In this document: one piece after another, positions 8,854 to 16,927 of the stretch
How the letters are laid out: the number at the start of each line of letters is the position of its first letter
How positions within the stretch are numbered: the stretch's first letter is position 1
Source of the DNA: Bin80 sp965116685
GTDB lineage: Bacteria > Bacteroidota > Rhodothermia > Rhodothermales > Bin80
NCBI GenBank assembly: GCA_965116685.1
Contig: OZ220707.1
Span: 1,674,001-1,738,000, forward strand
Length of the DNA stretch: 64,000 bases
Reading direction: 5' to 3'
Position numbers and translations under genes: made by a program
The notes under the pieces: model-generated
The model's input: the letters and a program-made list of their open reading frames with translations, nothing else
Told to the model about the DNA's origin: nothing
Databases searched by the model: none

Positions 8854-10049
8854 ATAAGGAGCCTGTACTAGCCAGAACTGTCTCATCTGACAATGACGAG
8901 AATATTCTCCGAGCAATTAAATGTTTTAATACCGCCATTGATGTTATACGGAAGGAATATATGCGTCGGCATAATGACCCGTGGGTTGTGGCATATTCTG
9001 GTGGAAAAGACTCAACACTGTTGTTGCAAATGATTTGGGAAGTTCTGGCTTCACTGCCAAGTTCCGCAAGGCACCGTAAAGTCTATGTAGTTGGCAACGA
9101 CACTCTTGTGGAATCGCCCTTAGTCATTCGCCATATGCGAAGTTCCTTGAAAAAAATTGCCGAAGCGGCAACAGCCAATGATTTACCGGTAGAGACAAAA
9201 GTTACTACACCTGACGTTGACCAGACATTCTGGGTTAATGTTATCGGACGCGGGTACATCCCCCCCACGCGCAACTTCCGCTGGTGTACCGACCGCATGA
9301 AAATCATCCCCACAAATCGGTTGCTGGAAAGATTGACTCGCTCTCACAGGCGTGCCGTCTTGTTGGTGGGAACGCGAAAAAGTGAGTCCACAAATCGTCG
9401 CCGCAGCATGGAAAAACACGGAGCTTCAGGAACAACAATGAGCCGCCACAGCACTATACCTGCATGCCGCATGTTCGCGCCAATTGCTGAATTCCAAGAT
9501 GAAGACGTATGGATCACTCTGATACAGCGAAGACCTCCTTGGGGAGGTACGCATCGTGACTTGATTACGCTTTATCGCAATGCCGGAGGAGGAGAATGTC
9601 CTTTGGTACTGACAAAGGAAGATGCTCCTTCCTGCGGGACAACATCTCCAAGATTCGGCTGCTGGACATGCACTGTTGTAAGCAAAGATCGCAGCCTTCG
9701 GGGATTGATTGATTCAGGTTGTGATGACACTGATTTTTTTGAGGCCCTTTACGACTTTCGTGAATGGCTCGTGGAATTGCGTGAGGACGACTCAACCCGA
9801 CAACGTATCAGACGAAATGGAATATCCAAAGTACGTGCTGATGGAACCCTTGTATTGGGGCCTTTCACGCTCGATGTGCGGAGGCAAATTCTCGACCGGT
9901 TAAAAGAACTTGAGCAGTACGTCGGAGAATGCCTTATTACTGAACCCGAACTTGAATTCATTTATGATATCTGGCGTAGAGATGAGGTAACCCAGTTATG
10001 TCGAGACGAATTGCATAATGCTGTCTCTCCCAGATCGCAAAAAAAGTAA
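8850..10049 (+). CDS. dndC: DndC-type sulfurtransferase (PAPS-reductase/PP-loop ATPase family)
   Basis: A 399-residue protein of the PAPS reductase-like ATP pyrophosphatase family, matching DndC/SspD proteins that activate and sulfurate the DNA backbone in phosphorothioation. The PP-loop SGGKDS is at residues 50-55 and RWCTDRMK at 144-151. The cysteines at 250, 262, 271 and 274 (ECP, SCG, FGCWTC) form the DndC-style Fe-S ligand set followed by KDRSL. It is of usual DndC length. It overlaps the desulfurase gene and lies 1 nt before the DUF262 gene, so translation is probably coupled. No DndB, DndD, DndE, SspB or SspC gene is in the window. PAPS reduction for assimilation is unlikely because the Cys cluster and context are wrong for it. 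Confidence 0.92.
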   Translation: MNKEPVLARTVSSDNDENILRAIKCFNTAIDVIRKEYMRRHNDPWVVAYSGGKDSTLLLQMIWEVLASLPSSARHRKVYVVGNDTLVESPLVIRHMRSSLKKIAEAATANDLPVETKVTTPDVDQTFWVNVIGRGYIPPTRNFRWCTDRMKIIPTNRLLERLTRSHRRAVLLVGTRKSESTNRRRSMEKHGASGTTMSRHSTIPACRMFAPIAEFQDEDVWITLIQRRPPWGGTHRDLITLYRNAGGGECPLVLTKEDAPSCGTTSPRFGCWTCTVVSKDRSLRGLIDSGCDDTDFFEALYDFREWLVELREDDSTRQRIRRNGISKVRADGTLVLGPFTLDVRRQILDRLKELEQYVGECLITEPELEFIYDIWRRDEVTQLCRDELHNAVSPRSQKK

Positions 10050-10050
10050 T

Positions 10051-11835
10051 ATGAGAAACCAGAAACCCTTGATTAGGGCAAATTCATGGCTGTTCTCCAA
10101 ACTTCTTCAGAAGGGATTTTTTGAAGTCCCGTGGTATCAACGTTACTACGATTGGGAATCGGATGACGTGCGCGAACTCCTTTTGGATATTGAAGAAGCC
10201 GTAATCGAGAACCGACATTGCTATTTTCTGGGAACTGTAATTTTGGTGAAAAAGGACTCCACTCGCTGGGAGATTAACGATGGCCAGCAACGGATGATAA
10301 CATTTTCATTGACTTGTGCAGCCCTTTGTCGCAAATTTGCAGATAATGGACCAGGTTCTCAGAACGAAGCAAGAGCGTTACGCATCCTGTTCGACCTGGA
10401 TGCGGACAAAATATGTTCGCTGAACGACGCGCACGAGTATTCTCCTCGAATTTCCCCACAAAGAGACAACAGGGTTTCATACAAGAATATGATTCGGGGA
10501 AATTCGATTGGAGCTAACGGCATTATTACGACCGCATGGAGAGAAATTGATGATTTTATTTCCTCCCAAACCCTCGAAGAATCTGGGGATTATTTCGATT
10601 TTCTTGTCCAAAAGCTCGAAATAGCTTGCCTCGAAGTACCGCCAGAAATTGATCCTAACGCCGTATATGAGACTATCAATTGCAGGGGGAAAGAGCTAGA
10701 CGATTTGGATCTCATTCGGAATCACATTTACTCACATTTTAATGCTGCTCAATATCTTGAAAAGAGAAATTCAGTTCATGAATGTCTAGAAAGAATTCGG
10801 ACTAAGTTCCGAACCAAAAAAAGAGCTTCCGAATATATGCGATGCTATCTGCAATGCGTGTTTGGATTCCTTCGTAAGGATAGGTTTTATCGTGATGTAC
10901 GCAAAGAAATCAAAAGCCAAGCACAGGAAAGCAGTAAGAGTCTGCCGGACTACGCACTTGAACTTACAATGAAGGTCGCTGACCGTAAGAGCTTATGCCT
11001 TTTCTCAGAAGTAATAATCTCGCCCAGTCCTGACCCAACAACTATTAGCGCATTTAATCGCGATTGTCGGAAGACAAATTTCCGCAGGAATCTCACCGTT
11101 TTTCTATGGGAACTGCGTGAATACACGGTAACCCGGCCGCTAGTGCTTGCCTTATTGACGACATATCTACGCGAAGCAGACGGTCGAAAAAGAAAACGGA
11201 TTGCCAAAACGGTACACAAAAAATTGAGCCAATTAGTGACATTGACTCTTAGGACTGCTTTTGTTGCCCCAAAGTTCGAACCTTCTCAGTTCGAGGAAAA
11301 GTTCTCCAACTTCGCGAAAAAAATAATGCAGGACGAAGAAATTCCTGATGGAGAATTCGCCGAGTTTTTGCGGGACTGTGACCGAAACTACTACAATGTA
11401 TTGGATGATCTTAAGTTTAAGGAAAAACTTTATGAATCACAGATGAAAGGAGCGGCAAAAATTAAACGATTCCTTTTCGGTGTCAACAGTAATCAACAAG
11501 AAAGTACTCAGATTTTTAAAGACAATGAATTTACTGTAGAGCATATACTTCCAAAATCAGATACACATTGGGGAAACTGGCAAGATTTTGAAGGGGAAGA
11601 TCCAAGAGAATGGGTTCACAGAATCGGAAACCTGACACTTTTGACGAGATCTGATAACAAACCAGGGCCAAAGTTTAACGGAAGCTTTGAAAAGAAAAAA
11701 GAAATTTATAATGGGAGTGCTTTAGTAATCACCAGCCAACTAGCAACGTATAATGATTGGACTCCTGAAAGGATTGAAAGAAGACAAAAATATATGGCTG
11801 AGCGTGCCGTTGAAGTTTGGAGGTTTGCCCAATAA
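10051..11835 (+). CDS. DUF262-DUF1524 (GmrSD/SspE-like) restriction effector
   Basis: A 594-residue protein. Its N-terminal DUF262 domain is a ParB/Srx-like NTPase with VPWYQRYYDW near 27-35, FLGTVIL and DGQQR at 77-81. Its C-terminal DUF1524 HNH nuclease has EHILPKS from residue 497 and GNLTLL near 527. This is the layout of GmrSD type IV enzymes and of SspE, which senses phosphorothioate DNA and nicks phage DNA. ATG 10051 sits 1 nt after the dndC stop, and the longer frame from 10018 would overlap that gene. It is the likely restriction arm of the cluster. Whether it reads modified self DNA (as SspE) or attacks modified foreign DNA (as GmrSD) cannot be decided from sequence. Confidence 0.88.
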   Translation: MRNQKPLIRANSWLFSKLLQKGFFEVPWYQRYYDWESDDVRELLLDIEEAVIENRHCYFLGTVILVKKDSTRWEINDGQQRMITFSLTCAALCRKFADNGPGSQNEARALRILFDLDADKICSLNDAHEYSPRISPQRDNRVSYKNMIRGNSIGANGIITTAWREIDDFISSQTLEESGDYFDFLVQKLEIACLEVPPEIDPNAVYETINCRGKELDDLDLIRNHIYSHFNAAQYLEKRNSVHECLERIRTKFRTKKRASEYMRCYLQCVFGFLRKDRFYRDVRKEIKSQAQESSKSLPDYALELTMKVADRKSLCLFSEVIISPSPDPTTISAFNRDCRKTNFRRNLTVFLWELREYTVTRPLVLALLTTYLREADGRKRKRIAKTVHKKLSQLVTLTLRTAFVAPKFEPSQFEEKFSNFAKKIMQDEEIPDGEFAEFLRDCDRNYYNVLDDLKFKEKLYESQMKGAAKIKRFLFGVNSNQQESTQIFKDNEFTVEHILPKSDTHWGNWQDFEGEDPREWVHRIGNLTLLTRSDNKPGPKFNGSFEKKKEIYNGSALVITSQLATYNDWTPERIERRQKYMAERAVEVWRFAQ

Positions 11836-13235
11836 CGCTTGATATTCAGCAAATACGCCGCCGTGCCGAGGAGAAGCTTCACGTTCCCGCCTTGCTACAT
11901 GACTACCAGTGGGAAGGTGTAGCTTTTCTGTATAAATCACAGTCAGGTCTTCTTGCAGATGAAATGGGTTTGGGAAAGACGGTCCAGACCGTGGTCGCCC
12001 TGGCACTGCTTATGTACACACAAAAGGATGTTAACCGTGCCATAATTGTAGCACCTACTTCTTTGACAACCAATTGGATAGATGAATTTGGAAAATGGAC
12101 ACCGTCACTGACAGTGCGAAGAGTCGAGGGCAGCGCGCAAAACCGAGAGGCTTTCTATCTGCTTCCAATTCCGGTCTTGGTGGCTTCCTATGAACAAATT
12201 CGCCTTGACGGACTGGATCGAATTCCCTCAAATACCTTTGATATTGTTGTACTTGATGAAGCTCAACGGATTAAAAACAGAGCATCCACTACTTCCCTGG
12301 CATGCAGACTTCTCCCAAGAAGACGCGCATGGGCTTTGTCTGCTACGCCGCTTGAGAACAACGAGGCCGATACTGAATCAATACTCGGATTCCTCAATCC
12401 ATCAGTCGGGCAATCTCTTTCCAGACCGGCCTTAAATGAAAAATTACGGTCGATGATGCTACGTAGAAAGAAATCCGATGTTCGTGGAGAACTCCCACCT
12501 GTAATACTTCAAGATCTTAGAATCAATTTGTCCCTGCAGCAGAGAAATGAGTATGACGACCTCTGGTTTAGACGAACAGAGGTTGTTAATCATAGCGCCT
12601 CTTCTGGCAATATTGCCTCTGCGTTACTTGGACTTATTACTCGACTAAAAGTTATCTGCAATTTTGATAAATCGACAAATACTTCGTCGAAATGGGAGGC
12701 TCTACAGGATATTCTTGATCAGGCCGGAAATTCAACCCGTATTTTGGTATTCTCACAGTTTGTAGAAACCTTGCGTTGGATTTCCGAGCATATGCAACTT
12801 CCTCACAGTCTTTTAACGGGGTCAATGTCTCTTGCTGAAAGACAAAAATCAATAAATACCTTCAAGAACAACCCATCACCTCGTGCATTGCTGGTCTCAC
12901 TTCGTGCTGGGGGGGTAGGATTAAATCTTGAAGAGGCTACGCATGTTGTACTTTTTGACAGATGGTGGAATCCTGCTGTTGAAATCCAAGCAATTTTCCG
13001 AGCCCATCGTTTTCAACGTAAAGAACCATTGCACGTTATCCGGTTCCTAGTTGTTGATACTATTGAGGAGAAAATAGCGGAAATACTAGACCAAAAAGAA
13101 CAGCTTTTTGATGATGTGATTGAGTCCGTTGAAACCAAGTCTCGTAGCTTTTCCCGGCAAGAAATGATGCGTATTCTCCAATTCACAGAGAATGATGTTC
13201 TTCCGACTGCAGAAGAAAAATCATTATGGCTGTAG
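11817..13235 (+). CDS. SNF2-family helicase/translocase
   Basis: A compact 472-residue SNF2 ATPase, close to the bare two-lobe core. Visible are LHDYQWEGV near 27, Walker A in DEMGLGKT (48-55), DEAQ at 147-150, the SATPLEN block, and helicase-C motifs including GVGLNLEEA and DRWWNP. Motif VI reads RAHRFQ, one residue shorter than the usual RAxRxGQ. It probably translocates on duplex DNA to remodel or present the substrate. It starts at TTG 11817, overlapping the HNH gene by 19 nt, and a later start would cut into the conserved N-terminus. SNF2 proteins also occur in Dpd, DISARM and other systems, but none with this gene set as far as I know. Confidence 0.9.
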   Translation: MEVCPITLDIQQIRRRAEEKLHVPALLHDYQWEGVAFLYKSQSGLLADEMGLGKTVQTVVALALLMYTQKDVNRAIIVAPTSLTTNWIDEFGKWTPSLTVRRVEGSAQNREAFYLLPIPVLVASYEQIRLDGLDRIPSNTFDIVVLDEAQRIKNRASTTSLACRLLPRRRAWALSATPLENNEADTESILGFLNPSVGQSLSRPALNEKLRSMMLRRKKSDVRGELPPVILQDLRINLSLQQRNEYDDLWFRRTEVVNHSASSGNIASALLGLITRLKVICNFDKSTNTSSKWEALQDILDQAGNSTRILVFSQFVETLRWISEHMQLPHSLLTGSMSLAERQKSINTFKNNPSPRALLVSLRAGGVGLNLEEATHVVLFDRWWNPAVEIQAIFRAHRFQRKEPLHVIRFLVVDTIEEKIAEILDQKEQLFDDVIESVETKSRSFSRQEMMRILQFTENDVLPTAEEKSLWL

Positions 13236-13356
13236 AATGCATCCTGGTAGTGTTATTCTTCAAATGCAACTTTTCAAGCTGGACCAAACAGGATGATTCT
13301 AATATATTCACTAAATTGTGTAGCAACCCGAACTACTTAAAAATAGAGCAACGAGC

Positions 13357-14184
13357 ATGGCAAAGATAATGGAGTATAGAGAACTTCCTCTGGATGACCT
13401 CGTCATAGGAAAAGGGCAGGTGCGCACATCAGAAATCGCAAAAGATATTGAAGAATTGGCCAATAGCATTAGGGCACAGGGATTGTTGCAACCGATAGTT
13501 GTGTGTAAATCAAAAGAACAGTCAGCGAAATGGGAAATACTTACAGGCCAGAGGCGGTTTCTCGCACACAAACTTTTAGAAAAACAAAGTATAACAGCCG
13601 CAGTCCTAGATGGTTATGTCGATGAACGTACAGCCAAGGCAATTTCCATTACGGAAAATCTGATTCGTCGTAAGCTTTCAGGTAAAGATCTTATTGATGG
13701 AGTTACTTATCTATACAAGATGTATGGGACACAAAAAGCTGTTGTTGCGGCCACAGGACTTCCTCAGACAGCCGTCAGTAAATATGTGAAGTACCCGCGT
13801 CTTATACCTGAACTCAAGAAGCTCGTTGACGACGGAAACGTTGATATTAAGGTAGCTCTGAAAGCTCAAGATGCAGCAACCGTTCAGGATGATGGAGAAC
13901 CTGATCCTGATGCTGCAATAAAATTTGCCATAAGCATGGACGCGATGTCAGATGTTCAGCGAAAAAAGATCATTGAAGAACGTAAAAAAAATCCTAGTAA
14001 ACCAGTAGATGATGTAATTGAAAACGCAAAATCGCGCACCAAGGTCATTCAAGTTGTCGTCACGCTGACCCAAAACACACACGCCGCCCTGCGTAGATTT
14101 GCGACAAATGAAGGAATTCTCCAAGATGAAGCCGCGGCTACGCTTATAGAGCATGCATTGACCAGTGAAGGCCTGTTAGATTGA
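13357..14184 (+). CDS. ParB-like nuclease/partition-domain protein
   Basis: A 275-residue protein with a ParB N-terminal domain. LANSIRAQGLLQPIVV lies near residues 34-49, TGQRRFLA at 63-70 is the ParB/Srx nucleotide-binding motif, and ENLIRRKLS follows. A helix-turn-helix (AVVAATGLPQTAVSKYV) lies near 125-142 and a charged C-terminus follows. Chromosomal ParB binds CTP and parS. Here there is no parA and the setting is a modification cluster, so sequence recognition, regulation or targeting is more likely. DndB of Dnd systems also has a ParB-like domain, but this protein does not show the DGQHR motif. It follows a 121-nt gap after the SNF2 gene, so a second promoter is possible. Confidence 0.82.
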   Translation: MAKIMEYRELPLDDLVIGKGQVRTSEIAKDIEELANSIRAQGLLQPIVVCKSKEQSAKWEILTGQRRFLAHKLLEKQSITAAVLDGYVDERTAKAISITENLIRRKLSGKDLIDGVTYLYKMYGTQKAVVAATGLPQTAVSKYVKYPRLIPELKKLVDDGNVDIKVALKAQDAATVQDDGEPDPDAAIKFAISMDAMSDVQRKKIIEERKKNPSKPVDDVIENAKSRTKVIQVVVTLTQNTHAALRRFATNEGILQDEAAATLIEHALTSEGLLD

Positions 14185-14186
14185 CA

Positions 14187-14909
14187 ATGTTAGCTGACCT
14201 TAGTGCTCTTGAGCTGGGGCATCTCCAGATGTCGGTGGGATACGGGACTCACAAAAAAGGACGCCCACTTTCTCCAGTTGAAGTCGGGAAATTGATTCGC
14301 CGAGTTAAGAATGCTGGCGTTTCAACTGAGGATTGTGCCACGGCAATCAATCTTGATAAATCAGGTATCGGTCGTTTCCTACGAATTCTTGATCTTCCCG
14401 AGGATATTCAACATTTAGTGTCCTGGGGGACGCAAAAGGGCTCTATTGGTTTTTCGGTAGCTACCCAGTTGGCGAGATTTAAGGATGCTGAAGATCAACG
14501 CGCCGCTGTTAATTCAATCCTGTCTGCAGGACTTAATAGTAAGGAAATTGGGCAAGTTGTACAATTAAAAATTAGGTCTGGAAGGGGGGTTGACGAATGC
14601 TTGAATGAAGTGCTGGGCATGCGCCCCGTAATTGAGAAAAGGCATGTATTTATCGGAACAATAGAGAATCAAGATGTCGAGTCGATTCTTGCAGACCTTA
14701 CGCAAGCAGAGAGGGACTCAATTCTACGATCTAGTATCGTTGCACTTAACTTAGGCGAAGTGTCTGGTCGGCTCGGAAAAAAACTTTTCACCTTGGTTGG
14801 TTCTGACTCTCTTGATATAGCTATCCGGAGTATGGGTCCAGATAATCTTGAAGAACAGCTCATAGCTCAGATCCAAAAAGGTGTTAATAATGTCCGACTC
14901 CGTGACTGA
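14187..14909 (+). CDS. HTH protein resembling the ParB/KorB DNA-binding half
   Basis: A 240-residue protein of no confidently recognised family. Residues about 25-75 hold a predicted helix-turn-helix (VSTEDCATAINLDKSGIGRF) followed by LDLPEDIQHLVSWG. This resembles the KorB/ParB central domain without the N-terminal ParB nucleotide-binding part. The C-terminal half is helical and unassigned. ATG 14187 is 2 nt after the stop of the ParB-like gene, and an alternative TTG at 14181 overlaps it. Its 3' end overlaps the next gene by 20 nt. Being a ParB-like partner next to a ParB protein suggests a two-part DNA-recognition or regulatory unit. Confidence 0.7.
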   Translation: MLADLSALELGHLQMSVGYGTHKKGRPLSPVEVGKLIRRVKNAGVSTEDCATAINLDKSGIGRFLRILDLPEDIQHLVSWGTQKGSIGFSVATQLARFKDAEDQRAAVNSILSAGLNSKEIGQVVQLKIRSGRGVDECLNEVLGMRPVIEKRHVFIGTIENQDVESILADLTQAERDSILRSSIVALNLGEVSGRLGKKLFTLVGSDSLDIAIRSMGPDNLEEQLIAQIQKGVNNVRLRD

Positions 14910-15918
14910 TGTCTTTGACAGCGGAGCTGTCCGCCTAGGCACGAATGTAGTCTGCGATGGCTTCGTAGAAGGATATAACTTCCGTATCCAAACCCATGTC
15001 CATGACGATCACATGGCAGATTTTAATACAAGCAAGGGCAGACAGGATCTCTTTATGAGTCTCGAAACATTTGCACTTCTCAATGCTTTTCTCAATGTAG
15101 AAATCCCCTACCGTTCTAACTTTTACAAAATCCAACGTGGTGTGGAATACAAACTCCCGGATAATTCAAAACTAACTCTTCTTCCATCAAACCACATGCT
15201 TGGTTCGTGCCAAGTGGCCCTAGAGTTGCCAGATAGTCGTAAAGTGGGTTATTCAGGAGATTTTGGCTGGCCTCTTGATGAGGTTATTCAGGTTGATGAA
15301 CTCGTGGTAGACAGTACTTACGGAAGTCCGAACAGCATACGTGGTTACACTCAGGCAACAGCCGAAGAATGCCTTTTGGAACTGGTATACAAACGTTTGA
15401 GGCATGGTCCCATTCATATCTACGCCCACCGCGGTACTGTTGAGCGTGTGTTGCACATAATCGAAGGTAATGTGAGAGTGCCAATTCTTGCTAGCGAACG
15501 ACTTATCCGAGAGGTAGAAGTTTATCAGAATTACGGAATAATCCTCGGAAAACTTGATAGTATTGATTCCGATGAGGGGAAATCCGCATCCAAACAGAGG
15601 TCCTATATTCGTTTATACTCTAAAGGCGACGGTTTCGGAAATGAGCCAATTGCTGATACGAGCATTAAATGCAGTGCTTACATGGCTACGCATTCTACCA
15701 GTAGTCCGCTGATAAGCTTTAGCGAAAACTCTTTTAGTGTTGCTCTCTCAAACCATGCAGATTTTCTCGAAACACTAAAATATATTGAAGCAACAGGGGC
15801 AAGAACCGTTGTCACTGATAACACACGGAATCACGGCGTTGAACTAGCCAATGCAGTCAATGAACGCTTACCGGGAGTAAAAGCACGCCCTTCAACCAAC
15901 GATTCTCCACCACGGTAG
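14890..15918 (+). CDS. metallo-beta-lactamase/beta-CASP-like nuclease
   Basis: A 342-residue MBL-fold hydrolase. THVHDDH at residues 35-41 is the HxHxDH zinc motif, SNHMLGS supplies the next histidine and GYSGDFGW the bridging aspartate. VDSTYGSP matches beta-CASP motif A, and LSNHADF near the C-terminus matches the final His motif. The pattern resembles bacterial exonucleases of the mRNA 3'-processing/SNM1-like group rather than lactamases. The start at 14890 overlaps the previous gene by 20 nt, so it is the last member of the cluster. It probably cuts or trims DNA or RNA. Acting as processing nuclease or second effector is inference. Confidence 0.82.
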   Translation: MSDSVTDVFDSGAVRLGTNVVCDGFVEGYNFRIQTHVHDDHMADFNTSKGRQDLFMSLETFALLNAFLNVEIPYRSNFYKIQRGVEYKLPDNSKLTLLPSNHMLGSCQVALELPDSRKVGYSGDFGWPLDEVIQVDELVVDSTYGSPNSIRGYTQATAEECLLELVYKRLRHGPIHIYAHRGTVERVLHIIEGNVRVPILASERLIREVEVYQNYGIILGKLDSIDSDEGKSASKQRSYIRLYSKGDGFGNEPIADTSIKCSAYMATHSTSSPLISFSENSFSVALSNHADFLETLKYIEATGARTVVTDNTRNHGVELANAVNERLPGVKARPSTNDSPPR

Positions 15919-16324
15919 TATTGAAGATTGTAGCTGTGTAACATTGGAATTGATCATCAAATCCACTAAATCATGAAGGGCAGTCTAACAACACAGGGGG
16001 TAGTCTACATCTATTCGGAGTCCAACTAAGCGATGAATGCTCCCAGTCCAAACCCGCGTTACGGTGGGTTAACGCCGGTTGAAGTATTATGCCATAGTGC
16101 GAAACTCACGCAAAGGTAGGAATCTAAGCACAGGAAACCTACGCCCTACCACACAAATTGCGGTAGAACTGTTAAGTATATAATTACCTCATTTTGGTTG
16201 CATTGAATCCAAGGCCCGGAAGAAGACACTGAGCAAACCTGATTCCATTAGAAGCGGAGATCAAATCTCACAGACCGCTGACGAAGGACACACACAATAA
16301 TGAGTACACGGAGAAAGGCAATAG
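15919..16324. other. intergenic stretch without a supported gene
   Basis: About 400 bases between the last cluster gene and the tRNA. No frame with coding character, no transposase end and no repeat of the tRNA 3' end were found by eye. The stretch may be the scarred junction of the island. Confidence 0.6.
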
Positions 16325-16398
<74 letters not shown>

Positions 16399-16453
16399 AG
16401 GTGAGTCGGCTAACGCATAGAGAGACTGTGGGATCCATTATTATTCCCTTTCC

Positions 16454-16927
16454 ATGGAGCAACTGAACCTGCCACCTTACAACTATGACGTCCGCAATCA
16501 GGCCGGCCGCAGAGTAATTTTGGACCCGGTTCGGAAACGCTTTGTACCGTTGACTCCCGAGGAATGGGTACGCCAGCACTTCGTCCAGTACCTCATTAGG
16601 AATTTAGACGTTCCGCCTGCATTGATAGGCATTGAGGTGGCAATCCCGATACAGGATCGTTACTATCGGGCAGACATCGTCATCTATGGTCGACAGGTTG
16701 AGCCCGTGATGGTTGTTGAGTGCAAGAGACCCTCCGTTCAACTTAACCAGGATACGTTTAATCAGATTGGGCATTATAATGCCACGCTGAAGGTCCCGTA
16801 TCTGGTGATTACCAATGGCATGCAGCATTATTGCTGCGTGGTCGATCATGCCCACCGCTGCTACCGTTTCTTAGACGAAATTCCATCTTATAAGGCCATG
16901 ATTCTGCCAATTGATCATGTTGAATAA
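16454..16927 (+). CDS. HsdR N-terminal-domain-like nuclease protein
   Basis: A 157-residue protein matching the stand-alone type I restriction HsdR N-terminal domain family common in Bacteroidota. It has LTPEEWVRQHFVQYL near 33-47, then YYRADIVIY near 70-78 and VMVVECKRP near 85-93. The D...ECK arrangement is the PD-(D/E)XK nuclease core. No helicase or specificity subunit accompanies it. These short proteins are widespread in the phylum and often not part of a restriction system, so the role is uncertain. Its 3' end overlaps the start of the next gene. Confidence 0.8.
   Translation: MEQLNLPPYNYDVRNQAGRRVILDPVRKRFVPLTPEEWVRQHFVQYLIRNLDVPPALIGIEVAIPIQDRYYRADIVIYGRQVEPVMVVECKRPSVQLNQDTFNQIGHYNATLKVPYLVITNGMQHYCCVVDHAHRCYRFLDEIPSYKAMILPIDHVE

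Noticed and set aside
7618..15918. Dpd (7-deazaguanine DNA) or BREX type 4 identity for the sulfur cluster
   Set aside because: No DpdA-type transglycosylase is present. There is also no BrxC, PglZ or BrxL. A SNF2 gene and a PAPS-reductase-like gene alone do not support either system.
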